Below, in pieces: positions 27,794 to 35,743 of a DNA stretch of 64,000 nucleotides. The stretch comes from Desertimonas sp963772825 (lineage in GTDB: Bacteria > Actinomycetota > Acidimicrobiia > Acidimicrobiales > Ilumatobacteraceae): assembly GCA_963772825.1 (NCBI GenBank), contig CAVYYX010000014.1:1-64000 (forward strand), read 5' to 3'. The notes under the pieces are model-generated. The model saw nothing but the letters and a program-made list of their open reading frames with translations, ran no database searches and had not been told where the DNA came from. Numbering within the stretch: the stretch's first letter is position 1; every line of letters starts with the position of its first letter. The position numbers were made by a program, and so were the translations under genes.

Positions 27794-28968
27794 CCGGCGG
27801 AGCATGCAGCCACGACGGCGTTGGCGAATCGCGCCCGCAGGGCGTTGACCGGCTTGTCGAGGTCGACGCGCGGGTGGGTCGCGTTGGTCAGCAGCACGGC
27901 GACGAGGTCGAGTTCCGGATCGATCCACATCGACGTCCCGGTGAACCCGGTGTGCCCGAACGCCGATTCGCTGAGCAACTCACCGGACGATCGTGGGGTG
28001 AACGGCGAGGCCACCGGCGGGAAGAACCCGGCGTCGGCGCGGCGGATCTCCTCGAGCGGCGGACCACCGCGCCGGCACAGATCCCAACCGAGGCCGCGGC
28101 GCGCCGGTCCCGGGGGAAGCTGGTCGGAGGTGGCGAGGTCGACGGCGGCCGTCGAGATGACCTGGCGATCCTCATGAGCGCCGCGGCGCAGCCACATCTC
28201 CCCCAGCGTGCCAACGTCCTCGGCGGTCGAGAACAGTCCGGCGTGGGCGCTGACCCCGCCGAGGCCATAGTGGGCGTTGCCGTCGTTGACCTCACCCGGG
28301 CGGAACGTCGTGCGCCAGCCGCCGAAGTCGAGTCCCGCCCACTCGGCCATCCGTCGCTCGAAGGCGTTGCCCTCCTCGGTGACGGCGAACTCGTCCTCGG
28401 GGCCGGCGGGGACGTAGCCGGTGCGGGTCAGGCCGCAGGGCTCGAAGAGCAGCTGGCGGGCGAGCTCGGGAAGGCTCTGCCCGCCGGCGCGGACGAGGAC
28501 CGCCCCGAGGAGGATGAACCCGAGATCGCTGTACTCGAACCGCGAGCCCGGCGCGGCGGCCAGGCCCAGCGCGCCGATCGCCCGGACGAACTCGTCGATG
28601 CCGACGGCTCCGGCGTACACCGGGCGCCATCCCGTGACCCCGGCGCTATGGGCGAGGAGGCGCCGCAGCGTGACCCCCTTGGCGCGGAACTGCTCCAGCT
28701 CTGGCAACCAGACGGTGACCTCCTCGTCGAGCGAGAAGCAGCCGCGATCGGCGAGCGCCAGGGTGACGCCGGCGCCGACGAGCGGCTTGGTGAGCGAAGC
28801 GAGGTCGAACACCGTGTCCGGGAGCATCGGCCGGGCCGGCGGGACGAGGCTCGCCGACCCGAACGCCTCATGGAACGACACGTCGCCCCGATGGCGGACG
28901 TGGGCCACCGCCCCCGGCACGACTCCGGCGTCGACCGCGGTCTGGATGACGGCACGGACGCGGTCCAC
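27766..28968 (-). CDS. Serine hydrolase of the beta-lactamase (class C) fold, AmiE-like muropeptide amidase candidate
   Basis: This 400-residue protein has the penicillin-recognising fold: S58-L-T-K61 (SxxK), Y146-S-D148 in the second-motif position (usually YxN), and an HTG in FGHTGFTGTSMWIDP near residue 360. There is no signal peptide from GTG at 28968, so it should act in the cytoplasm. In Bacillus subtilis, AmiE, a beta-lactamase-fold N-acetylmuramyl-L-alanine amidase, is encoded beside MurQ; the same neighbourhood here suggests removal of peptides from imported muropeptides. A D-Ala carboxypeptidase or esterase is the alternative. The start was set after the tandem repeats, where conserved sequence begins. 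Confidence 0.8.
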   Translation of the reverse strand: MDRVRAVIQTAVDAGVVPGAVAHVRHRGDVSFHEAFGSASLVPPARPMLPDTVFDLASLTKPLVGAGVTLALADRGCFSLDEEVTVWLPELEQFRAKGVTLRRLLAHSAGVTGWRPVYAGAVGIDEFVRAIGALGLAAAPGSRFEYSDLGFILLGAVLVRAGGQSLPELARQLLFEPCGLTRTGYVPAGPEDEFAVTEEGNAFERRMAEWAGLDFGGWRTTFRPGEVNDGNAHYGLGGVSAHAGLFSTAEDVGTLGEMWLRRGAHEDRQVISTAAVDLATSDQLPPGPARRGLGWDLCRRGGPPLEEIRRADAGFFPPVASPFTPRSSGELLSESAFGHTGFTGTSMWIDPELDLVAVLLTNATHPRVDLDKPVNALRARFANAVVAACSAGAFPGLAGR

Positions 28969-28980
28969 GTCCGCTCCGCG

Positions 28981-29059
28981 ACTCCTGGGCACCGCCCAGA
29001 CCCTTCCACTCCTGGGCACCGCCCAGACCCCTCCACTCCTGGGCACCGCCCAGACCCTC
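28981..29059. repeat. 27-bp tandem repeat, three units
   Basis: Units begin at 28981, 29008 and 29035, each starting ACTCCTGGGCACCGCCCAGA; the third is two bases short. Within each unit GGGC and GCCC can pair. They fill the short gap between the binding-protein gene and the AmiE-like gene, and the last unit overlaps the former's stop. Three potential hairpins here could slow transcription or protect the upstream message. Confidence 0.85.
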
Positions 29060-30691
29060 AGCCGGACGCCAGCGTGACTTCCCGCAGCGACGCCAGCGAA
29101 CCGGTCGGATGGGGCACGAAGCCTTGAACGTCGGGCGACAGGACCTGGTAGCGGTAGCCCTGGTACAGCCACACCCACGGCGACTCTTCGAGCAGGATGC
29201 GCGAGATCTCGGCGTAGATCGGCACTCGGGCTTCGGGGTCGGTGTCGCCAGACCCTGGGCGAACAGCTCGTCGAGCTCCTGCACGCGCGGGCACGGCACG
29301 GACGAGGCGGAGGATGGCGGCTCCGTTGGGGAAGGTGCCGACGACGTCGGTGCGGCGTCACACATGCTTGGCGAGGTCAGCCCGCCGACGTTCTCGAAGT
29401 TGGCGCCGGAGATGAAGTACCGGGAGTACGTCGAGTGCGGGTCCGGGTTGGAGTTGTTCTCGGACAGCGCCGAGTCGAAGTCGGCGGCGAGCCAGCGGTC
29501 GACGTAGACGTTCGTCTCCAGCTGCACGAGCTCGAGATCGACGCCGACGTCTGCGAGCTGGGCCTGCAGGTTCTGGGCGATGTTGATGTTCGTCTCGCTC
29601 TCCCCGGTGATGATGATCGTCTCGATCGAGAAGCCGTCGGGATAGCCGCCGTCGGCGAGCAGTTGGCGGGCGAGGTCCGGGTCGGGGCCGTCGCAGGGCA
29701 GCCCGTCGTAGGGATCGGTGGCGTAGTCGCCTTCCACGAACGGCCCCGTCGGCACCCCTTCACCGAGCAGCGCGGTGTCGATCAGCTCCTGGCGGTCGAT
29801 GGCGCAGGAGATCGCCTGGCGCACCTCCCGCTCCTGCAGCGGGCCGCGCGAGCTGTTGAGGAAGAACGGGAAGTAGCCGAGCGTCTCGGTGCGTTCGAGC
29901 ACGAGCGGCTCGGACACCTGCTCGACCACCGCCGGGTTGGTGACCACCCCGAGGTCGACTTCGCCGGCCTGCAAGGCGGCGAGCAGCGACTGATCGTCAG
30001 GTACGACTCGGATGCTGATCCCAGCGACGTTCGGGCCGTCACCCCAGTACGCCTCGTTGGCCACGACGTCGAACTGCTGTCCCTGGGTCCATTCTCCGAA
30101 GGCGAAGGCACCGGTGCCGTTCGGTTCCGTTCCGACCGTTTCGGCGGTGATGTCATCAGCCGACAGGATCGACGTACCGACGCGGCTCAGCGCAGACGGC
30201 AGCGTGGCATCGGCGGTCGACAGGCTGAGGACCACGGTGAGGTCATCAGGCGCGGTGACCTCTTCGATCGACAGCAGGAAGCCGCGTGTTGCGGCACCCG
30301 TCTCCTCGTCGAGGATGCGCTCGAGGGAGGCGACGACGTCCTCCGACGTCAGCTCCGTGCCGTCGTGGAACGTCACGCCCTCGCGCAATGTGAACGTCAG
30401 CTCGGTGCCGTCCTCGTTGTACGACCATTCGGTTGCCAGACCCGGCTGGACGGTCAAGTCGGGGGCCAGCTCGGTCAATGAATCGAAGATCAACTCGAGC
30501 GCGTCGATCGTCTGAAAGGCGGTGGCGAGCTGCGGGTCGAGGTTGTCGACGTCGCCGGTGCGGCCGACGACGAGTGTCTCCGTCGACGCCTCCGGCGTGG
30601 TCGTGGCGCCCGCGGCGCCACTCCACGCCGTCCCGACGACGGCGGTCATGGCGAGCAACCCCGCCGTCCCGAAGCGTGTCGCGCATCTCAT
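29058..30691 (-). CDS. Peptide-type ABC transporter substrate-binding protein (SBP family 5), frameshifted near its C-terminus
   Basis: A signal peptide (residues 1-29) precedes a DppA/OppA-type receptor: LVVGRTGDVDNLDPQLATAFQTID, LTFTLREGVTFHDGTELTSEDV, and REVRQAISCAIDRQELIDTAL. It should bind the peptide or muropeptide cargo outside the cell. The main frame leaves the family pattern after FAQGLA near 29250. Adding one base there joins DTDPEARVPIYAEISRILLE and SPWVWLYQGYRYQVL, ending with TGA at 29058. The preceding stretch (about 29285-29360) is also unusually Ser/Pro/Thr rich and could hide another disruption. It is the first gene of the operon and starts 27 bases from the dre-like operator. 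Confidence 0.82.
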
Positions 30692-30717
30692 GGTTGAACC
30701 CCTTCCCCCACGCGGAT

Positions 30718-30742
30718 TGGTCTAGACCACTGGTCTAGACGA
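30718..30742. promoter_or_regulatory. Tandem DasR/dre-type operator in the divergent promoter
   Basis: A perfect 12-bp palindrome TGGTCTAGACCA (30718-30729) is followed 13 bases on by TGGTCTAGACGA (30731-30742), which keeps the GTCTAGAC core. The first palindrome and its flanks match the known DasR-responsive element ACTGGTCTAGACCACT almost base for base. The operator lies between the muropeptide operon and a gene encoding a HutC/UTRA-type GntR regulator, so autoregulation plus operon repression is expected. GlcNAc-6-P or GlcN-6-P are the known effectors of DasR. Confidence 0.85.
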
Positions 30743-30760
30743 CAGTACCCTCGACGTCAA

Positions 30761-32001
30761 ATGGTCGGTCCCATCATCGTCGACACCGCGACGCCCGCGG
30801 ACGCCGAGGCGATCGGAGCGCTCCACGCCCGGTCGTTCGCCATCACCTACCCGTCCATCCCGCCGATCCACCGCGCTGTCGAGCTCGCCGTCTGGCGCCA
30901 GCGTCTCGGGGCGGACGACGGCCGCGAGGTGATCGTGGCCCGGCTCGACGAAGGCGTCGTCGGGTTCGCCTACATCGGTCCGAGCGATGATGCCAACGCG
31001 GAGCCGGGCACGGCGCACGTCTACGCGTTGCACGTCGATCCCGACCTCCATCGCCACGGCATCGGACGGCGCCTGCTCGACGAGGCGATCCGGCGGTTCG
31101 CCTCCACCGGCCACTCCGTCGCGACGTTGTGGGTCGTCACCGACAACTGGGCGGCGCGACAGTTCTACGAACGCGTCGGGTGGGCCTGCGACGGCACGAC
31201 CGAGCGTCAGTCACTGTCCATCGAAGGCGACGACACCCCGGCCGCCGAGGCCGTCCGCTATCGCCGGGTCGTCGAAGTAGTCGTGCAGGCCACTGCACCG
31301 AAGTACTACGAGCTGCGCCAGTGGCTGCGGGCGCAGGTCGATGGGATGCCGCCGGGAACGCCGGTAGCGCCGGAGCGGGCGCTCAGCCAGCAGTTCAACG
31401 TGTCGCGCACGACCGTGCGCCAGGCGCTCCACGACCTCGCCGTCGAGGGCCGGATCGTCCGCCAGCAGGGCCGTGGGACGTTCGTGGCTCCGCCGAAGGT
31501 GACCCAGCCGATGCGACTGTCGTCGTATACCAGCGCCATGGAGGCCCAGGGCCGACGCCCCGGATCGCAGGTCGTCGACGTCGCCGTCGTCGATGCCGAG
31601 CCCGAGGTCGCCGAGCAACTCGACGTCGACGCCGGGTCGGCGGTCGTCCGCGTCGAGCGGCTGCGCTACGCAGACGACGAACCGATGGCCGTCGAGACGG
31701 TGTACCTCGACCACGCGAGGTTCTCCGACATCGGCAACGAGTTGTCGGCCGACGTCTCGTTGTACGCCCTCCTCGAGTCCCGCTACGGAGTCGTCCCGGC
31801 CGGAGCCGACGAGACCATCGAGACCGTCCTCGCCCCGCCGGCTGCTGCCCGCCTCCTCGGCACCGACGCGGCGACACCGATGCTCCTGCTGACCCGCAGC
31901 ACCCGCGACGCATCCGGCCGGCCGGTGGAGTTCGTGCGTTCGCTGTACCGCGGCGACCGCTTCCGCTTCCAGCACCTCCACCTGCGGACCGGTCGCCCTG
32001 A
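30761..32001 (+). CDS. GNAT acetyltransferase domain fused in frame to a GntR/HutC (UTRA) regulator, 3' end frameshifted
   Basis: Residues 1-172 are a GNAT domain with acetyl-CoA loop DPDLHRHGIGRRLLDEA and VTDNWAARQFYERVGW. Residues 178-245 are a GntR winged helix (VAPERALSQQFNVSRTTVRQALHDLAVEGRIVRQQGRGTF region), and 250-408 are a UTRA effector domain ending RGDRFRFQHL. The GntR part alone is a normal DasR/NagR-like regulator and could begin at GTG 31283; a TAG at 31278-31280 in another frame may be the original GNAT stop if a base is missing. As given, the frame also runs past the UTRA end to 33013; one added base before 31999 would use TGA at 31999-32001. So fusion is possible but not certain. 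Its target is very likely the dre-type operator upstream. Confidence 0.75.
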
Positions 32002-32021
32002 CTCGAGCCAACCGGAGTCAG
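31998..32021. terminator. Stem-loop between convergent regulator and sugar-importer operon
   Basis: CTGACTC (31998-32004) pairs with GAGTCAG (32015-32021) around a ten-base loop, followed by TTGCGGTTGTCGT on the plus strand. It spans the expected ends of both convergent genes. The stem is short and the T-tract weak, so termination efficiency is uncertain. Confidence 0.5.
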
Positions 32022-33602
32022 TTGCGGTTGTCGTAGTCGATGATCAACAGGTTGGCCTGGTCGGCGGCGGCGGTGAGCGACGGTTGGACGTCCTCGCCCT
32101 CGTAGATCGCCGCCATCATCTGCGCCGTGGCCTGGCGCACCTGACGCATCGGGCCGAGCACGGGCCCGACGGCGGTGAAGTCGTCGGCGTCGAAGTTGAC
32201 CTGGTCGTAGGGGACGCGGAAACGTGGGTCGTCGGCGTAGATCGACACCAACGGTTCGATCTCCGTGGCGTCGGCACGCACCGGCGCGTAGCCGCTCTCC
32301 GCAGCCCAGAACGACTGCGCCTCGGCGGTGACGAGATACTGGATGTAGTCCCAGGCCCCGGCCGCCTCGGCGTCCCCGAGGTCGCGCGTGATGTACAGCG
32401 CCGCCCCACCGATGGTCGCGCTCGGTGTCTCGCTCGGGCCTGGCATCGGCCCGACACCGATCTCCGCCGACGTGATCCCCTCGATCGCCCCGCCCTCGAC
32501 GAAGTCGAGCACCCCACCGAGGGCTCCGGACGAGGCGATCGTCATCGCGGCGGGCTGCTCTTGGTCGGCCATCGCCAGCAGCCCGTCGACGCCCCGTGGA
32601 TCCTCGCCGACATAGAGCGCCAGCCCGTCGGCCTCCAACTGCTGGGCGAACGTCAACATCTCCACGGCCTCCGGCGTGTCGAACAGCACCTGTGTCGCCC
32701 GGGCGGTGCGCCCGTTGTCGTTGTCGGCGTAGGGCAGCCCGGCGCGGGCGAACCACTGCTCGAGGAACCACGCTCCGCCGGAGTTGACCCCCGAGTCGAC
32801 GGCGATGCCGTAGGTCGCCGCCCCGGAGTCGACGATCTGCTGCGAGTAGTCACGCAGCTCGTCGAGGGTGATCGGTGGGCGCTCCGGGTCGAGGCCTGCT
32901 TCCTCGAACATCGCCTTGTTGTAGTAGAGCACCGGGGTGGAGATGTTCAGCGGCATGCCCCACTGCACGCCGCCGGTCTGGTAGGCGAACATCGCCCGCG
33001 GCAGGAACGGTGAGATGTCGTAGCCACCGGCCTGCACGCATGCCGAGGTCGTGATCACCGTGTTGGCGTCGGCGATCTGCTGGAGCATGTACTCGGGCAT
33101 CTGCACGACGTGGGGGCGGTCATCGGAGCTCGCCAGGAAGTACTTGTCGATCAGCTCCTCGTAGCCGTTCTGATTCTGCAGCTCGACGACGACGCGGTCC
33201 TGGCTGGCGTTGTAGAGGTTGGTGAGGTCGGTGAGAGCGTCGCCCTGGGCCGACTGCATGGCGTGCCAGAACGTGATCCGCACCGGCTCGTCGATCGCTT
33301 CCAGGGCGTCCACGGGGCACGCCGCGAAGTCGGGGTTGCCGGCCATCACCATCGTCACGCCGGGCGCCGCGCTCGAGACCGGTCGGGCCGGCGCCGGCGG
33401 TGGTCGTCGTCGTCGCACACGGCTGAACGAGACAGATCGTCGTCGGCGGTCCCGGCGCCCCGGCAGTCGTCGATGGTGCCACCGGCTTGGTCGACGTCGT
33501 GGCGTCGTTGCCGGCCTGGAGGATCGACTGCCCCGAGGCGCAGGCGGCGAGGGTCAGGCATGCGCTGGCGGCGAACAGTCGCCTTGTCGGTCGGTTGCTC
33601 AT
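32018..33602 (-). CDS. Sugar-type ABC transporter substrate-binding lipoprotein (SBP family 1), frameshift after signal region
   Basis: The mature part is a UgpB/MalE-like receptor: VRITFWHAMQSAQGDALTDL, LYYNKAMFEEAGLDPERPPITLDEL, and GGAALYITRDLGDAEAAGAWDYIQYL. The start is ATG at 33602 with a lipoprotein signal (MSNRPTRRLFAASACLTLAACAS, Cys near 21) and a Thr/Pro linker. The linker and the receptor are in different frames; removing one base from the GGG run at 33385-33387 joins them. The cargo may be an oligosaccharide or glycerol-phosphate-like compound. Its convergence on a DasR-type regulator makes an N-acetylglucosamine or chitobiose cargo attractive, but no dre site is seen ahead of this operon. 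It is the last gene after two permeases; no ATPase gene is nearby. Confidence 0.8.
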
Positions 33603-33604
33603 GG

Positions 33605-34456
33605 TTAACCCTTCACCGCGCCTGCCGTGAGGCCGCGGATCAATTGTCGCTGAAAGATCAACAGCACGACAGCGATCGGGATCGCGGCGATGATCGTGCC
33701 GGCCATCACCAGGTTGGGAGCGTCGAGGGTCTGCGCCTTGAGCTGGCGCAATCCGATCTGCACGGTGTTCCAGTCCTCGTTGTCGGTGATCAGATTGGGC
33801 CACAGATAGGCGTTCCAGGTGCCGAGGAACGTGAACAACGCCAGTGCGCCGAGCGTCGGTCGCAGCAACGGCATGGCGACGTGACGAATGAACCCGAGGT
33901 GGCCGACGCCGTCGATGAGCGCCGCATCGCGCAGGTCCTTGGGCAGCGCCAGCAGGGCTTGGCGCAGGAGGAACACGCCGAAGGCACTCGCCAAGAACGG
34001 CACGACAAGGCCCTGGTAGGAGTTCAGCCAGCCGAGGGCGTCGACGGTCTGGCGGTTGATCACGAGGGTGGCCTCGAGGGGTACGAGCATCGTCGCGAGA
34101 AACGCGACGAACAGCACGTTGCGGCCGGGGAAGCGCAGCATGGCGAAGGCGTAGGCGGCGAGCAGCGAGGTGACGACCTGACCGATCGTGACGGCCGTGG
34201 CGACGATGAACGAGTTGCCCAGGTAGCGCCCGAGGCGCGCCTCGCTCCACGCCTCGCGGAACGTGTCGAGGGTGAACGAGTCTGGAACCAGCGGGTTGAC
34301 GAGCACCCGGTTGCCCGGCTTCAGGGCGGCGACCACCGTCGTGTAGATGGGGAACAGGACGATGAACGCGATCAGCGCGAGCAGCGCGTAGCGACCGATC
34401 TGTCCGACCCGCGTGCTGCGCTCCCACGGCGCTCGGGCGGGCGTCGCGTCAGGCAT
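33605..34456 (-). CDS. Carbohydrate ABC transporter permease (MalG/UgpE type)
   Basis: This 283-residue permease has six predicted helices and the MalG-type EAA loop, here DAALIDGVGHLGFIRHVAMPLLRP near residues 178-201. YALLALIAFIVLFPIYTTVVAALK is the first helix, and the C-terminus ends RQLIRGLTAGAVKG, the typical MalG tail. ATG at 34456 overlaps the MalF-type gene by 8 bp. The shared ATPase (MsmK-like) is presumably encoded elsewhere, as in many actinobacterial sugar importers. Confidence 0.92.
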   Translation of the reverse strand: MPDATPARAPWERSTRVGQIGRYALLALIAFIVLFPIYTTVVAALKPGNRVLVNPLVPDSFTLDTFREAWSEARLGRYLGNSFIVATAVTIGQVVTSLLAAYAFAMLRFPGRNVLFVAFLATMLVPLEATLVINRQTVDALGWLNSYQGLVVPFLASAFGVFLLRQALLALPKDLRDAALIDGVGHLGFIRHVAMPLLRPTLGALALFTFLGTWNAYLWPNLITDNEDWNTVQIGLRQLKAQTLDAPNLVMAGTIIAAIPIAVVLLIFQRQLIRGLTAGAVKG

Positions 34457-35365
34457 AGAACACCCGCCGACCGACCGCCCGCAGCTGCACCGCGGTCAGC
34501 GCCAAGAGCATCAGGAACAGCAGCACGGCAACGGTCGACTGCAGCCCGGCGTCGTCGCGGATCGGTGACTGCAATCCGTACGTGAGGTAGGTGACGACCG
34601 TCGTCGAACCCGCGGGCCACCGTCGGTGAGCAGGTCCATCTCGCCGTAGGCCTGGAACGCCCGCGTCGTCAGCACGACGACCACGAACAGCAGGGTCGGG
34701 CCGAGCAGCGGCAGGGTGATCGACCAGAAGCGGCGGGCGCCGCCGGCGCCGTCGATCGCCGCCGCTTCGTGGAGGTCACGGGGGATCGCTTGGAGCCCAG
34801 CGGTGACGAGGATGAACGTGAAGCCGAGGCTCGCCCAGATGCTCGATGCGGCGACCGAGGGGAGGGCGGTGCCCTCGTCGCGGAGCAGCCCGGGACGCTT
34901 GATGACCGGGAACAGGTCTTGGAGCCAGTCGAGGTTCGAAAGCACCCCGACGCTCGGCTGGAGCAGGAAGTACCACATCAGGCTGGCGACGGCCACCGAC
35001 GTGGCGATGGTCGACGAGAAGACGGCGCGGAAGACGCCGATGCCGCGCACGTACTTGTCGGCGAGGGCGGCCAAGCCGATACCCAGGGCGAGGCCGATCG
35101 GCACGGTGATCAGGGCGAACTTGAACGTCACGACGACCGCTTCGCGGAACTCGTTGCTGCGCACGACATCGAGGTACTGATCCCACCCGCTCGTGCGACA
35201 GTTGTTGCCCTGCGAGTCGCAACGCTGCCGACCGAGCCAGACCGCCCGTCCCAGCGGGTAGAGAACGAACACCGACAAGAGGGCGAACGAGGGTGCCAGC
35301 AGGAGCACGGCGGCGGGCAGGTCACGCCAGCGCCCGGCGCTGCGTCGTCGTGGCGGACTGGTCAT
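34449..35365 (-). CDS. Carbohydrate ABC transporter permease (MalF/UgpA type), one apparent frameshift
   Basis: This is a six-helix MalF/UgpA permease of about 305 residues. The first helix is VLLLAPSFALLSVFVLYPLGRAVW, and the EAA loop is EAAAIDGAGGARRFWSITLPLLGP. After LLTDGGP the given frame turns to Arg/Ser-rich nonsense. One added base near 34611-34618 restores AGSTTVVTYLTYGLQSPIRD and the last helix AVLLFLMLLALTAVQ, ending VGRRVFYA at TGA 34449-34451. An insert QRCDSQGNNC between helices carries two Cys. It is the first gene of the operon; repeat A copy 5 lies upstream. Confidence 0.82.
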
Positions 35366-35369
35366 GAAG

Positions 35370-35451
35370 CGCCGTGCGAGCGAGTGAGCGCCAGCGAACG
35401 AGCGGTCATCAACGGCGCGGGCAGAAGGTGGTGTGGCCGGGGAACGCCATG
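35370..35451 (-). repeat. Dispersed intergenic repeat family A, copy 5 (reverse, interrupted)
   Basis: On the minus strand: TTTCATGGCGTTCCCCGGCC, about 20 unrelated bases, then CCGTTGATGACCGCTCGTTCG and CTGGCGCTCACTCGCTCGC. The split shows the element has at least two modules: a conserved core and a CGCTCACTCGC-rich tail. Confidence 0.7.
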
Positions 35452-35509
35452 AAAGCAGAGTAGGACAGCGCCCAGACTCTACGGGCGACCGCGGGTAGAT
35501 TTCCGAGCG

Positions 35510-35743
35510 GTGTCGGAGTCAGCGGACGCGGAGCAAGCGATGAGCAACGAGAAGCCGGCGGGGCCGGACCTCGATGAGATCGCCGACGACCTGGCGGGCG
35601 TCGAGCGGGCCCTCGAGCGGCTGGAGGACGGGACCTACTGGACCGACGAAGTCTCCGGTGTCCCCCTTCCGGACGAGCTGCTCGCCGCCGACCCGACGGC
35701 CCGGCGAGCCGCCCCGCCGCCCACCGACTCGTCGCCTGGATGA
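35510..35743 (+). CDS. Small DksA/TraR-like protein without zinc-finger cysteines
   Basis: This 77-residue acidic protein shows a helical segment DEIADDLAGVERALERLEDGTYW followed by EVSGVPLPDELLAADPTARR. That pattern parallels the C-terminal zinc-finger region of DksA/TraR proteins (ALxRLEDGTYGxCxxCGxxIPxxRLxAxP), but every cysteine position is replaced. If related, it cannot hold zinc in the normal way and may have lost, or changed, binding to RNA polymerase. GTG at 35510 is used; ATG at 35540 is an alternative. Its stop overlaps the ABC1-kinase start (ATGA), so they are co-expressed. Confidence 0.65.
   Translation: MSESADAEQAMSNEKPAGPDLDEIADDLAGVERALERLEDGTYWTDEVSGVPLPDELLAADPTARRAAPPPTDSSPG

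Noticed and set aside
27714..27794. N-terminal extension of the DppB-like permease
   Set aside because: Encoded by repeat A copy 4 and not part of the permease family pattern.
28981..29059. CRISPR array
   Set aside because: Three units directly abut with no spacers and no cas genes are present.
32002..33013. Extension of the GNAT-GntR frame beyond the UTRA domain
   Set aside because: It is the antisense shadow of the convergent receptor gene; UTRA proteins end near RFRF.
35366..35509. A dre site in front of the MalF-type gene
   Set aside because: No TCTAGA-centred palindrome is present; only repeat A copy 5 is found.
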